The translations under genes and the position numbers were made by a program. Under the pieces are notes generated by a model. It saw nothing but the letters and a program-made list of their open reading frames with translations. It was not told the DNA's origin and ran no database searches. Below, in pieces: positions 35,416 to 44,289 of a stretch of 64,000 nucleotides of DNA. Each line of letters starts with the position of its first letter. The first letter of the stretch is position 1. The DNA is from Pseudomonas sp. RSB 5.4 (lineage in GTDB: Bacteria > Pseudomonadota > Gammaproteobacteria > Pseudomonadales > Pseudomonadaceae), in contig NZ_CP146986.1 of NCBI RefSeq assembly GCF_037126175.1, forward strand, positions 4,646,001-4,710,000, written 5' to 3'.

Positions 35416-37200
35416 TTAAGCCTGAACCAGCGGGCCGGGGTTTTTCAGGTATTGCTCGCGAATCGCCTTGGCCGACCAGTAGGTCAACGCCGCCACCAGC
35501 CCGGTCGGGTTGTAACCCAGGCCCTGCGGGAATGCCGAAGCACCCGGCACGAACACGTTGTGCACGTCCCAGCTCTGCAAGTAACGGTTCAGAGCACTCT
35601 TCTTCGGATCGGTGCCCATGATCGCGCCACCGTTGAGGTGGGTGGTCTGGTAGGCCGCGGTGTTGAAGTGATCACCGACCTGCTTGCCGATCACCGCAAT
35701 GGCTTTCGGGCCCATGGCTTGGGCGACCTTGCCCATTTTCTCGACCATGAAGCGGTTCATCTTGATGTCGTTTTCCTGCCAGTCGAAGGTCATGCGCAGC
35801 AGCGGCAAGCCGTAGGCATCGCGGTACACCGGATCCAGATCGAGGTAGTTGCCACGGTAGGACTGATGCGCGCCGTGGGCGTCCATCGACACCTGGTGGG
35901 TGTAGTAATCGGCGGTCGCGCGCTTCCACTGGCTGCCCCAGGCCGGGGTGCCGGGCGGGTTCGAGGTGCCGGCAATCGGACGGCTGCCCGCCTGGTTGAC
36001 CCACATTGGCGAGCCGCCGACGAAGCCGTGCGGGCCGTGGTCGAAGTTGTCGGCGTTGAAATCGTCCAGCGCCACGCCGTTGCCGCCGGCGCCGATGAAG
36101 TTGTTGGTGTGGGTATCCTTGTCGAAGAACGCCTTGATGGTCGCCATGTTCTGGTAGGCGAAGTTACGCCCGACCACGCCTTCGCCGCTGATCGGGTCGT
36201 ACGGTTTGCCAATGCCCGAGAGCAGCATCAGGCGCACGTTGTGCAGCTGGAAAGCGCCGAGGATCACCAGATCCGCCGGTTGCTCGATCTCGCGGCCCTG
36301 GCCGTCGATGTAGGTCACGCCGGTGGCTTTGGACTTGGTGCTGTCAAGATTGACCCGCAGCACATGGGCGTTGGCGCGCAGCTCGAAATTCGGCAGCGGA
36401 CGCAGCGCCGGCAGAATGTTCACGTTCGGCGAAGCCTTGGAATACATGTAGCAAACGTAACCGCTGCAGAATCCGCAGAAGTTGCACGGGCCCATCTGCG
36501 CGCCGTAGGGATTGGTGTAAGGGCCTGAAGTATTCGCCGAAGGCAGGTTGTAGGGTTTGTAACCGACCTCTGTCGCCGCTTTGCCGAACAGCTGTGCGGA
36601 AACGGTATTCTTCTGCGCTTCCAGCGGGAACGGATTGGAGCGATCCGGTGCGTAAGGGTTACCGCCCTTGCCCTGACCGACCAGTTGGCCTTTTACGGTC
36701 CAGGCCTGGCCGGAGGTGCCGAAGACTTTTTCGGCGAAATCGAAAAACGGTTCCAGCTCTTCATAGCTGACGCCGAAGTCCTGGATGGTCATGTCCTTGG
36801 GGATGAAACTCTTGCCGTAGCGTTCTTCGTAATGGCTGCGCATGCGCAGCTCGATCGGATCGACTCGAAAGTGCACGCCCGACCAGTGCAGACCGGCGCC
36901 GCCGACGCCATTGCCCGGCAGGAACGCACCCAACTGGCGGTTCGGCAGGGCGATGTCGTTGACGCTGTGGCGGATGGTGACGGTTTCTTTCGAGATGTCC
37001 TGAAAGAGTTTTTTGCGCACGCTGTAGGTGAGTTCGTCGATCACCTGCGGATAGTTGCCGTCGGGGTAAGTGTCCTGCATCGGCCCGCGCTCCAGCGCCA
37101 GCACGTTGAGCCCGGCTTCGGTCAGCTCCTTGGCCATGATCGCGCCAGTCCAGCCAAAACCGACGATCACCGCGTCGACCTTCTTCATTACCGTTGCCAT
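35416..37200 (-). CDS. GMC-family FAD dehydrogenase, large subunit (gluconate 2-dehydrogenase-like)
   Basis: The 594-residue flavoprotein oxidises a sugar acid or polyol in the periplasm. The N-terminal FAD motif is VDAVIVGFGWTGAIMAKELT (GFGWTG at 14-19), and the C-terminal GMC motif includes HLNGGAIMGTDPKKSALNRYLQSWDVHNVF with the catalytic His and Asn region. A Cys-rich stretch GPCNFCGFCSGYVCYMYSKASP could hold an iron-sulfur cluster, as in FAD-dependent glucose/gluconate dehydrogenases. It has no signal of its own, so it is probably carried across the membrane by the Tat signal on the small subunit. The ATG at 37200 is chosen for the Rossmann fold; upstream codons belong to the previous gene. 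Confidence 0.9.
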   Translation of the reverse strand: MATVMKKVDAVIVGFGWTGAIMAKELTEAGLNVLALERGPMQDTYPDGNYPQVIDELTYSVRKKLFQDISKETVTIRHSVNDIALPNRQLGAFLPGNGVGGAGLHWSGVHFRVDPIELRMRSHYEERYGKSFIPKDMTIQDFGVSYEELEPFFDFAEKVFGTSGQAWTVKGQLVGQGKGGNPYAPDRSNPFPLEAQKNTVSAQLFGKAATEVGYKPYNLPSANTSGPYTNPYGAQMGPCNFCGFCSGYVCYMYSKASPNVNILPALRPLPNFELRANAHVLRVNLDSTKSKATGVTYIDGQGREIEQPADLVILGAFQLHNVRLMLLSGIGKPYDPISGEGVVGRNFAYQNMATIKAFFDKDTHTNNFIGAGGNGVALDDFNADNFDHGPHGFVGGSPMWVNQAGSRPIAGTSNPPGTPAWGSQWKRATADYYTHQVSMDAHGAHQSYRGNYLDLDPVYRDAYGLPLLRMTFDWQENDIKMNRFMVEKMGKVAQAMGPKAIAVIGKQVGDHFNTAAYQTTHLNGGAIMGTDPKKSALNRYLQSWDVHNVFVPGASAFPQGLGYNPTGLVAALTYWSAKAIREQYLKNPGPLVQA

Positions 37201-37202
37201 GC

Positions 37203-37949
37203 TCACGCCCTCTCGCCGCGAATCGAAACTGCCGGGAAGGGGTATTGCTCGTTGCGTTCCACCCAATCCATGAAATCGGCGCGGGCGCCGGGGAAGCCGA
37301 TCATGGTCCAGCCGACCATGCCTTTATTGCCACCGTGGATCGGGTCGCAGAAGAACCCTTCCTTGGTGTTTTGCAGCAGCAGGCTGAAGAAAATCTTCGC
37401 GGGAACCGCATCGAACTGCGGTTTTCCGGCTTCAAGTTTCTTGAGCAGATCGTCTCGGGTAGCGCTGTCTTGCTCGGCAAATGTTTTACCGTTGAGCGAC
37501 TTTGCCCACTGATCCGTCGCGGCGATGCCCAGGCGATAGATCTCTTTGGGCACCAGTTTGCTCTGCCAGCCCATCTCCGGCGCGGCGTCGGCGTTGAACG
37601 GGCCTTGCATGTACCACAGGGCACCGGCGGCGTACGGGGTGTTCATCTGGCGGTCGATGTATTCCGGCACGCCGGCTTCCAGGGCGCCCGGGCCTTGCTC
37701 GTCGTTGGGGATCAATTGCGCCACGGCGGCGTTGATGAAGGCCCATTCCTCGGCGGTGAAATAGCTCGGCTGATAAGCACTGGCGTCCGCCTTGGCCGGT
37801 GTGGCTGCTGGCGCCGCCGGGGTAGCCTCAGGCGCAGCTTGCAACACGCTGCTGCCCAGACCGGTACCGGCGAGGGTGACCACGGGAATCAGGGTCAGGG
37901 ATTTGCGCAGGAACTCACGCCGGGGGTTGTCTCGATCTGCATCAGACAT
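37203..37949 (-). CDS. dehydrogenase small subunit with Tat signal (gluconate 2-dehydrogenase subunit 3)
   Basis: The 248-residue protein carries a twin-arginine signal (RREFLRKSLTL at 10-20) with a hydrophobic core up to SSVLQA, so it should be exported folded by Tat. The mature part fits the gluconate 2-dehydrogenase gamma subunit family: FFTAEEWAFINAAVAQLIPNDEQGPGALEAGVPEYIDRQM and IFFSLLLQNTKEGFFCDPIHGGNKGMVGWTMIGFPG. It lies 2 bp before the flavoprotein gene and is probably first in the operon. It likely escorts the signal-less large subunit to the periplasm. The alternative ATG at 38063 would bury the Tat signal. Confidence 0.88.
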   Translation of the reverse strand: MSDADRDNPRREFLRKSLTLIPVVTLAGTGLGSSVLQAAPEATPAAPAATPAKADASAYQPSYFTAEEWAFINAAVAQLIPNDEQGPGALEAGVPEYIDRQMNTPYAAGALWYMQGPFNADAAPEMGWQSKLVPKEIYRLGIAATDQWAKSLNGKTFAEQDSATRDDLLKKLEAGKPQFDAVPAKIFFSLLLQNTKEGFFCDPIHGGNKGMVGWTMIGFPGARADFMDWVERNEQYPFPAVSIRGERA

Positions 37950-38255
37950 GGGGGTGCACCTCATCAGGCATTGATGGTTGTCCGTTTCTGCGAACGGCTT
38001 GAGCATTTTTTCGTCGCGGCGTGGCCCGGTGCTTGACCGGGAAAAGGGGGACGCCTGCAACATCGTGTGACAAATGGTAGCAGGCTACACATCGGGATGA
38101 ACCGATTCAGCGGAAAAACCCGCCATTTTTTATCTGGCGCTCAATGAAATCGCATGGATTCACGATTCTTTGACAAGTGCCTCACAGGGCTTTGACCCTC
38201 TCCCCTGGAAACTACGGGACCTTTCATTGATGAATCCCGATACGGTCAGCCCAGC
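37950..38255. other. 306-bp divergent intergenic region, dehydrogenase operon to tpbA-like gene
   Basis: No gene is supported. It should contain the minus-strand promoter of the dehydrogenase operon and the plus-strand promoter of the phosphatase gene. TTGACA occurs at about 38170 and TTGACC at about 38193, but neither is followed by a clear -10 at normal spacing. No long inverted repeat was found. Confidence 0.55.
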
Positions 38256-38900
38256 ATGTCTCGAGTGCGCCTTTTTCCTGCTTTGTGTTTGTCGCTTGTT
38301 GCCCTGCTGCATTTGATGCCGGCCCAGGCTGACGCCTCTGCGCCGTCGCGCCCGCCGGAGTGGGCGCAGCCGGTGGAAGTGCAATACAACCTGTTCCAGA
38401 TGTCGCCCACGCTCTACCGCAGTGCCTTGCCGGATGGCGGCGTGGTGCCGTTGTTGAAAAATCTGAAAGTGGTGACGGTGATCAACTTCCTGCCGGAAGC
38501 TGACAGCAATTGGTTGTCCGAGCCGGGTATCAATCAGGTGCAGTTGCCATATCGCACCAACCACGTTGATGACAGCGATGTGCTCAAGACCCTGCGCGCG
38601 ATTCAGGCTGCCGAAACCAATGGCCCGGTGCTGATGCATTGCAAGCATGGTTCCGACCGCACCGGCCTGATGGCGGCGATGTACCGGATTGTGGTGCAGG
38701 GCTGGAGCAAGGAAGACGCGTTGCGTGAAATGACCGAAGGTGGTTTTGGCGAAAGCGGTCACTTCAAAGATAGCGTGCGCTACGTGATGCAGGCTGATGT
38801 CGACAAACTGCGCACCGCGCTGGCCAACGGCGATTGCAGCACCAGTGCCTTTGCCACCTGCTCGATGAAGAGCTGGTTCCAGTCGGTCAACCTCAAGTAA
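38256..38900 (+). CDS. periplasmic dual-specificity phosphatase, TpbA-like
   Basis: The 214-residue protein has a Sec signal (LFPALCLSLVALLHLMPAQA) and a cysteine-phosphatase domain with the P-loop HCKHGSDRTG at 128-137 (Cys129, Arg135) and a general acid in NHVDDSDVL (Asp105 or Asp106). The sequence closely follows P. aeruginosa TpbA, which removes phosphate from the membrane cyclase TpbB and so lowers c-di-GMP (NMSPTLYRSALP-like opening; AMYRIVVQGWSKEDALREMTEGGFG). No tpbB-like gene lies next to it, so its target is unknown. A hairpin terminator follows and the next gene converges. Confidence 0.85.
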   Translation: MSRVRLFPALCLSLVALLHLMPAQADASAPSRPPEWAQPVEVQYNLFQMSPTLYRSALPDGGVVPLLKNLKVVTVINFLPEADSNWLSEPGINQVQLPYRTNHVDDSDVLKTLRAIQAAETNGPVLMHCKHGSDRTGLMAAMYRIVVQGWSKEDALREMTEGGFGESGHFKDSVRYVMQADVDKLRTALANGDCSTSAFATCSMKSWFQSVNLK

Positions 38901-38905
38901 GCCGC

Positions 38906-38934
38906 ACCCTCCACGGCATTGCACCGTGGAGGGT
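38906..38934. terminator. hairpin between convergent tpbA-like and yheV genes
   Basis: ACCCTCCACGG and CCGTGGAGGGT form an 11-bp perfect stem with a 7-base loop. It has no T-run in either direction, but its position only 5 bp after one stop and 12 bp before the other suggests a shared transcript end. Confidence 0.65.
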
Positions 38935-38945
38935 CAGTCGCCGGC

Positions 38946-39230
38946 TCAGTCTTCGGACTTTTTCTTCAGTTTCGGATTCGGGAAAAACTGCACGGCCTGG
39001 ACCGTCTTGTCCGCCGCCGGCTTGAGCGCGCTGGTATTGACCCGCGTGCCCAGTTCCTTGGGAACCGACAACCCCTGCTCGTTCAGCGTATCCGAGTAAC
39101 CGCAGGCCACGCACTCGCGGTGCGGCACGCTGTCCTCGTTCCACATCATCAGTTTGTCCGGCTCGCTGCACGCCGGGCAGACAGCCCCGGCGATAAAGCG
39201 CTTCTTGGTAATCACAGGTGCCTCACTCAT
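38946..39230 (-). CDS. yheV: YheV-family putative zinc ribbon protein
   Basis: The 94-residue protein begins with a zinc ribbon built from two Cys pairs, AVCPACSEPDKLMMW and HRECVACGYSD, followed by a basic, lysine-rich tail (FPNPKLKKKSED). It is small and soluble. The function of YheV is unknown. The start overlaps the prlC stop by 4 bp, so the two are translationally coupled, an arrangement shared with P. aeruginosa PA0067-PA0068. A role with PrlC is possible but only inferred from the pairing. Confidence 0.9.
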   Translation of the reverse strand: MSEAPVITKKRFIAGAVCPACSEPDKLMMWNEDSVPHRECVACGYSDTLNEQGLSVPKELGTRVNTSALKPAADKTVQAVQFFPNPKLKKKSED

Positions 39231-41278
39231 GCTGCTGCGTCCTCACTCAGGCCGCTATGGCGCAAGAGTGCGTCAATCGATGGCTCACGGCCACGGAAGT
39301 CGACGAACAGCACCATCGGCGCCTGCGAACCGCCACGCGCCAGAATCGCTTCGCGGAAGGCGCGCCCGGTCTCGGCGTTGAGCACGCCGTCTTCTTCGAA
39401 CTTGGAGAAGGCATCGGCTGACAGCACTTCCGCCCACTTGTAGCTGTAGTAACCCGCCGCGTAACCGCCGGCGAAGATGTGCGCGAAGCTGTTGGGGAAG
39501 CGGTTGTACGCCGGTGGACGCATCACCGACACCTCATCGCGCACGCCCTCCAGCACCTGGGCCACGCTGCGACCGTCACCGTGGGTGGCGTGCAGTTCGA
39601 AGTCGAACAGCGAGAATTCCAGCTGCCGCACCATCATCAGCCCAGACTGGAAGTTCTTCGCTGCGAGCATTTTTTCCAGCAGGTCTTGCGGCAGTGGTTC
39701 GCCGGTTTCGTAGTGACCGGAGATCAGCGCCAGGCCTTCCGGCTCCCAGCACCAGTTTTCCATGAACTGGCTTGGCAGCTCGACCGCATCCCACGCCACG
39801 CCGTTGATCCCGGAGACACCGGCGTGATCAACGCGGGTCAGCAGGTGATGCAGGCCATGGCCGAATTCATGGAACAGGGTGGTCACTTCATCGTGGGTCA
39901 GCAGCGCAGGCTTGCCGCTGTCGGCCGGGGTGAAGTTACACACCAGGTTCGCCACCGGGCTTTGCAGCACGCCGTCGACGGTGCGGCGACGGTCGCGGGC
40001 GCCGTCCATCCACGCACCGCCGCGCTTGTTGGCGCGTGCATACAGGTCGAAGAAGAAGCGGCCGACATGCTGGCCGTTTTCCTTGATTTCGAACAGGCGC
40101 ACGTCCGGGTGCCAGGTATCGAAGCCTTTCAGTTCAGCGATTTCGATGCCGTACAGGCGCTGGACGATGGCGAACAGACCGCCGAGGACTTTATCGATCG
40201 GGAAGTAGGCGCGCAGCGTTTCCTGAGCGACGCTGTAGCGTTGCTCGCGGAGTTTTTCCCCGTAGAAACCGCTGTCCCAGCTTTGCAGATCAGCGCAGCC
40301 CTGCTCGGCGGCGTAGGCGCGCAGCTGCTGCAGATCCTGCGCGGCGAACGGCTTGCTGCGCTTGGCCAGGTCGCGCAGGAAGCTCAGCACCTGATCGCTG
40401 GACTCGGCCATTTTGGTCGCCAGGCTCAGCTCGGCGAAACTGGCGAAGCCCAGCAGCTTGGCCAGCTCCTGACGCAGGTCGAGGATCTCTTCCATCACCG
40501 GGCCGTTGTCGTTCTGACCGGCGTTCGGGCCTTGATCCGACGCACGGGTGCAGTAGGCGGCGTAGACTTCTTCACGCAGCGCACGGTCCTGCGCGTAGGT
40601 CATCACCGCGTAGTAGCTCGGGAATTCCAGTGTGATCAGCCAGCCGTCGAGGCCTTTGGCCTGCGCGGCGGCGGCCATTTGCGCCTTGGCCGAATCGGTC
40701 AGGCCGGCGAGGGCGGCTTCGTCGGTGACGTGCTTGGTCCAGGCTTGCGTGGCGTCGAGCAACTGGTTGGAGAAGCGGCTGCCCAGCTCGGACAGTTTGC
40801 TCTGCACTTCGGCGTAACGCTTCTGTTCGGCTTCCGGCAGGTCGATACCCGACAGACGGAAATCGCGCAGGGCGTGTTCCAGAATGGTTTTTTGCGCCAC
40901 ATCGAAACCGGCGGCTTCCGGGCTGTTGGCCAACGCTTCATAAGCCTGGAACAATTCGCGGTTCTGGCCCATCTCGGTGGAATAGGCGCTCAGGGCCGGC
41001 AGGCACGACTCGTAGGCTTCGCGCAGTTCTGCGCTGTTGCACACGGCGTTGAGGTGGCTGACCGGACTCCAGGCAGCGCCGAGGCGATCGTTGAGTTCGT
41101 CCATCGCCAGCACCAGGCCGGCCCACGTCGGATTCTGGCCCTGGGTCTTGAGAATTTCGGCGATGGCGGCGCGGTTGTCGGCCAGGATCGTTTCGATGGC
41201 TGGCAGCACGTGTTCGGCACGGATCGTGGAGAACGGCGGCAGGTCGTAGGACTGCAGAAGAGGGTTGTTCACGCTCAC
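39227..41278 (-). CDS. prlC: oligopeptidase A (M3 metallopeptidase)
   Basis: This cytoplasmic zinc peptidase degrades short peptides, including cleaved signal peptides. The 683-residue length and the catalytic motif TTLFHEFGHGLHHLLT (HExxH plus the downstream Glu in ELPSQFMENW) fit oligopeptidase A. GTG codons exist at 41287, 41278 and 41272; 41278 is favoured because AAGG lies eight bases upstream and MSVNNPLLQSYDLPPF matches related starts. It precedes yheV with a 4-bp overlap and is divergent from the gamma carbonic anhydrase gene. Confidence 0.94.
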   Translation of the reverse strand: MSVNNPLLQSYDLPPFSTIRAEHVLPAIETILADNRAAIAEILKTQGQNPTWAGLVLAMDELNDRLGAAWSPVSHLNAVCNSAELREAYESCLPALSAYSTEMGQNRELFQAYEALANSPEAAGFDVAQKTILEHALRDFRLSGIDLPEAEQKRYAEVQSKLSELGSRFSNQLLDATQAWTKHVTDEAALAGLTDSAKAQMAAAAQAKGLDGWLITLEFPSYYAVMTYAQDRALREEVYAAYCTRASDQGPNAGQNDNGPVMEEILDLRQELAKLLGFASFAELSLATKMAESSDQVLSFLRDLAKRSKPFAAQDLQQLRAYAAEQGCADLQSWDSGFYGEKLREQRYSVAQETLRAYFPIDKVLGGLFAIVQRLYGIEIAELKGFDTWHPDVRLFEIKENGQHVGRFFFDLYARANKRGGAWMDGARDRRRTVDGVLQSPVANLVCNFTPADSGKPALLTHDEVTTLFHEFGHGLHHLLTRVDHAGVSGINGVAWDAVELPSQFMENWCWEPEGLALISGHYETGEPLPQDLLEKMLAAKNFQSGLMMVRQLEFSLFDFELHATHGDGRSVAQVLEGVRDEVSVMRPPAYNRFPNSFAHIFAGGYAAGYYSYKWAEVLSADAFSKFEEDGVLNAETGRAFREAILARGGSQAPMVLFVDFRGREPSIDALLRHSGLSEDAAA

Positions 41279-41366
41279 GGTTGGCACCTTGGCTGGGGAA
41301 ACATTGCCCCATCTTAATTACAATCGACACTCACCGCAGCTATCGGCGACAGAGAGAGAACTTATC

Positions 41367-41912
41367 GTGCCCGTTCGCAAGTACCAGAATCACACCCCGC
41401 AACTCGGCAAAGGCGCGTTTGTCGACGCCTCGGCGGTGGTGATCGGCGACGTCGAAATCGGCGAAGACAGCTCCGTCTGGCCGCTGACCGTGATCCGTGG
41501 CGACATGCACCGCATCCGCATCGGTGCGCGCACCAGCGTGCAGGACGGCTGCGTGCTGCACATCACCCACGCCGGACCGTTCAACCCGGACGGCTTCCCG
41601 CTGCTGATCGGCGATGACGTGACCATCGCCCACAAGGTCATGCTGCATGGCTGCAGCGTCGGCAGTCGCGTGTTGATCGGCATGGGCAGCATCGTCATGG
41701 ACGGCGCGGTGGTCGAGGATGATGTGATCATCGGCGCCGGCAGCCTGGTGCCGCCGGGCAAGCGCCTGCAAAGTGGCTTTCTCTACGTGGGCAGCCCGGT
41801 GAAGCAGATCCGCCCGCTGACCGACAAGGAGCAAGCCTTCTTCACCTACAGCGCGGCGAACTACGTGAAGCTCAAGGACCTGCATCTGGCCGAAGGCTAC
41901 GACCAGCTCTGA
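41367..41912 (+). CDS. gamma carbonic anhydrase family protein (left-handed beta-helix)
   Basis: The GTG start MPVRKYQNHTPQLG gives 181 residues; an upstream open frame from 41265 overlaps the divergent prlC gene and is unlikely. Hexapeptide repeats (ASAVVIGDVEIGEDSSVWPLTVIRG...ARTSVQDGCVLHITH...IAHKVMLHGCSVGSRVLIGMGS) form the beta-helix, and the histidines VLHITH, IAHKVMLHGC are the metal ligands. Family members such as YrdA bind zinc or iron but often lack shown carbonic anhydrase activity. It runs into a HAD phosphatase gene 28 bp downstream, so they may form one transcript. Confidence 0.9.
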   Translation: MPVRKYQNHTPQLGKGAFVDASAVVIGDVEIGEDSSVWPLTVIRGDMHRIRIGARTSVQDGCVLHITHAGPFNPDGFPLLIGDDVTIAHKVMLHGCSVGSRVLIGMGSIVMDGAVVEDDVIIGAGSLVPPGKRLQSGFLYVGSPVKQIRPLTDKEQAFFTYSAANYVKLKDLHLAEGYDQL

Positions 41913-41940
41913 AACGACTTACACCTGCTCAGGATTTCTC

Positions 41941-42591
41941 ATGCATTACCAGACCGTACTGTTCGACCTCGATGGCACCCTGACCGACCCGCGTGAAGGC
42001 ATCACCCGTTCCATCCAGTTTGCCTTAAGCAAACTCGGCATCGACGAGCCGGACCTGACCAGGCTCGAACACTTCATCGGCCCGCCGCTGTTGCAGGCGT
42101 TCATGCAGTTCTATGGCTTCGACGAGGCCAAGGCCTGGCAAGCGGTGAATTTCTACCGCGAGCGCTTCAAGGTCACCGGCCTGTACGAAAACCGTGTGTT
42201 CGAGGGCGTCACGCCGCTGCTGGAAACCCTGAGCGGGCAAGGGCGACAGCTGTATATCGCGACCTCCAAACCTTGGGAGTTCGCCCGGGAAATCGCCCGG
42301 CACTTCGACTTCGCTAAACACTTCAAGGTGATCTACGGCAGTGAGCTGGATGGCACGCGGACCAACAAGGTCGAGCTGATTGCGCACCTGATCGCCGAAG
42401 AAGGGCTGGATCCGGCCAATACGCTGATGATCGGTGACCGCAAGCATGACCTGATCGGTGCGCGCAGCAACGGCGTGGATGCGGCGGCGGTGGGGTATGG
42501 GTTTGGCAGTTTTGAAGAGTTGAGTGCCGAGGCGCCGGCTTATCACTTTGAAACGCTGGCGGAGTTGCACCAGGCGTTTTTGCGGCGCTGA
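41941..42591 (+). CDS. HAD-family phosphatase (PGP-like)
   Basis: The 216-residue enzyme begins with the HAD nucleophile motif LFDLDGTLTDPR (Asp9, Asp11). Motif II is in LYIATSKPW, motif III the Lys of RTNKVELIAH, and motif IV LMIGDRKHDLIGARSNG. The cap domain lies between about residues 17 and 85. This resembles phosphoglycolate phosphatase and nucleotidase members, substrate unproven. It follows the gamma carbonic anhydrase gene. A REP pair follows 9 bp after its stop. Confidence 0.9.
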   Translation: MHYQTVLFDLDGTLTDPREGITRSIQFALSKLGIDEPDLTRLEHFIGPPLLQAFMQFYGFDEAKAWQAVNFYRERFKVTGLYENRVFEGVTPLLETLSGQGRQLYIATSKPWEFAREIARHFDFAKHFKVIYGSELDGTRTNKVELIAHLIAEEGLDPANTLMIGDRKHDLIGARSNGVDAAAVGYGFGSFEELSAEAPAYHFETLAELHQAFLRR

Positions 42592-42600
42592 TCAGTCAGT

Positions 42601-42668
42601 CTTCGCGAGCAAGCCCGCTCCCACAGAGTGAATGCATTTCAACTGTGGGAGCGGGCTTGCTCGCGAAG
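42601..42668. repeat. REP palindrome pair (GCGGGCTTGCTCGCG type)
   Basis: CTTCGCGAGCAAGCCCGCTC and its reverse complement occur in inverted orientation over 68 bp, in the gap between the convergent HAD and aminopeptidase genes. Confidence 0.9.
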
Positions 42669-42691
42669 GGGCCGGTTCAGCCAATGCGCAA

Positions 42692-43768
42692 TCAGGATTC
42701 GGCCAGCGCTCTAAGTGCCGCCTTACGCTCAGCCACCGGCAGCTCACCCAGCCTCTCGACCTCAGCATAAAACCGCGGCCAATCCCCCCCGACCTGCCTG
42801 AACAACGCTGCAAACGCCGGCACCCACTGGTCATACAGCCCGAACGGCAACAACCGCGCATTATTCAACGGCGCATTGACCCAAGTGTCATAACGCTTGT
42901 CGCCGCCCCACTGGCTGTCGCGCATCACCCGGTAATTCTGGCGAAACCGCTCGAACTCCGCCGCTTTGCGCGCGCGCATCTGTTCGGCTGGCAGCGGCTG
43001 CGTATAGAGCTTCTCCAGACGTGAACGGGTCTCGAGCACCAGTACGGTGAACTGGTCGCGCTGGGTGATCAACGAGCTGTTCTCCGGCGGCAAGCCGCGA
43101 AACGCGCGCCACTGGCGGGTGCCTTCCTGTTCGACGAAGGTGGCGTAAGACTCGTTGAACTCGGTGTCGTCTTTCACGTAGAAGCGCTGGTGCGCCAGTT
43201 CGTGAAAGATCAGCGTGGCCACGCGTTCGTCGCCCCAGCCCATCATCGAATTGAGAATCGGGTCATTGAACCAGCCGAGCGTCGAGTAGGCCTCGACGCC
43301 GCCAATCGACACGTCCATGCCCTGCAGGCGCTGGAGCGCCGCCTCGCCACGGGCCGCGCTCTGACTGTAATAGCCGCGGTAGGCCACGCACCCGGCAATC
43401 GGGAAGCAATGGCTCTGGGGCGTCAGGGAAAACTCCGGAGTGGCGAACACGTTCCACACCACATAGGGCCGGCCGATGTCAGCGTACAGCCGATAGCTCT
43501 GGTTGTCCGGCAGGTGCAAGTGCTCGCTGGCGAAGACTCGGGCCTTTTGCGACTGGACCAGGTGCGCGCGCAATGTTGCGTCGCGGCTCGGGTCGGCAAT
43601 CACCTCCGCCACCGGCTCACGCGCCCGCAGCAACTGCAACTGGCCGCCAGCCAACTGGCTGTAATAGCTGACGCTGGAACAACCGTTGAGCAACAAAAGC
43701 ATCACACCCGGAAACAAAATCCGAAAAACGCGATCAAGTAACCCATGGCTTGGAAGCGGCCTGCTCAA
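42692..43768 (-). CDS. predicted aminopeptidase, lipoprotein (PF10023-like)
   Basis: The 358-residue protein has a lipoprotein-type signal ending LLNGC (Cys30) after a hydrophobic segment (ILFPGVMLLLL). The zinc peptidase motif HELAH at 189-193 with Glu206 (DTEFNESYATFVEQEG) as a likely third ligand marks the COG4324 predicted aminopeptidase family. Mature protein should act at the periplasmic side of a membrane. It also carries the pair SHCFPIAGCVAYRG, a probable disulfide. Cleavage specificity is unknown. It diverges from a pair of small lipoprotein genes. Confidence 0.85.
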   Translation of the reverse strand: MSRPLPSHGLLDRVFRILFPGVMLLLLNGCSSVSYYSQLAGGQLQLLRAREPVAEVIADPSRDATLRAHLVQSQKARVFASEHLHLPDNQSYRLYADIGRPYVVWNVFATPEFSLTPQSHCFPIAGCVAYRGYYSQSAARGEAALQRLQGMDVSIGGVEAYSTLGWFNDPILNSMMGWGDERVATLIFHELAHQRFYVKDDTEFNESYATFVEQEGTRQWRAFRGLPPENSSLITQRDQFTVLVLETRSRLEKLYTQPLPAEQMRARKAAEFERFRQNYRVMRDSQWGGDKRYDTWVNAPLNNARLLPFGLYDQWVPAFAALFRQVGGDWPRFYAEVERLGELPVAERKAALRALAES

Positions 43769-43826
43769 AATAAAAATCCTTTGGAAAGTCTGCCCGCAAG
43801 ACTATCCCGCCATTTGGAGCTTCGCT

Positions 43827-44249
43827 ATGCGCATGTTGATGCTGACAGGAGGCCTGCTGACGCTGGCCGGTTGTGCCGGATTCGGAATGCCCGATCCTGA
43901 CCCCTCGCAAGCCTGGATCGATCTCGATGCCCGGCAACAGGACACCGCGCTGCAAGCGCTGAAAGTCGATGACAAGGTGACCGTCGACAAACGTTATTTT
44001 GAAGTTGAGCCCGGCAGCCACCAATTGCAGGTGCGCTATCAATTCCCGGTCGAAGCCACCAACATCGGCCCCGATGCCGAACCGCTGTGGCGCGACTGCC
44101 AGTTGAATGTGAAATTCAAGGACTTCAACGCCGGTCAGCGTTATCAGCTGCAAGCTGGCAGCATCGGTTTCCGGCCATGGGCCAAGCTCTATGACGAGCA
44201 ACACAATGTGGTCGGCCAGGGCACACCGGCAGGCTGTCAGCGCACTTGA
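43827..44249 (+). CDS. small lipoprotein, first of a paralogous pair
   Basis: The 140-residue protein has a lipobox LAGC (Cys at about 15) in MRMLMLTGGLLTLAGCAGFG. The mature domain has a beta-rich pattern with PGSHQLQVRYQF, DCQLNVKFKDFNAGQRYQLQAGSIGFRPWAKLYD and a closing Cys. These blocks recur in the next gene, so the two arose by duplication. The probable disulfide links the inner Cys (WRDC) to the C-terminal one. Function is unknown. The ATG at 43827 follows TGGAG; longer upstream starts lack a signal. Confidence 0.8.
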   Translation: MRMLMLTGGLLTLAGCAGFGMPDPDPSQAWIDLDARQQDTALQALKVDDKVTVDKRYFEVEPGSHQLQVRYQFPVEATNIGPDAEPLWRDCQLNVKFKDFNAGQRYQLQAGSIGFRPWAKLYDEQHNVVGQGTPAGCQRT

Positions 44250-44289
44250 TCGGGGTTATGCTTAAGGTCTGAATCCTGAGACATCCATC

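Noticed and set aside
34081..36528. Open frame of 815 codons on the plus strand
   Set aside because: It covers the antisense of the cytochrome and GMC genes, whose motifs are clear on the minus strand.
38190..38230. Possible MerR-type promoter (TTGACC with 19-bp spacer) before the tpbA-like gene
   Set aside because: No matching -10 follows and the expected dyad between the elements is missing.
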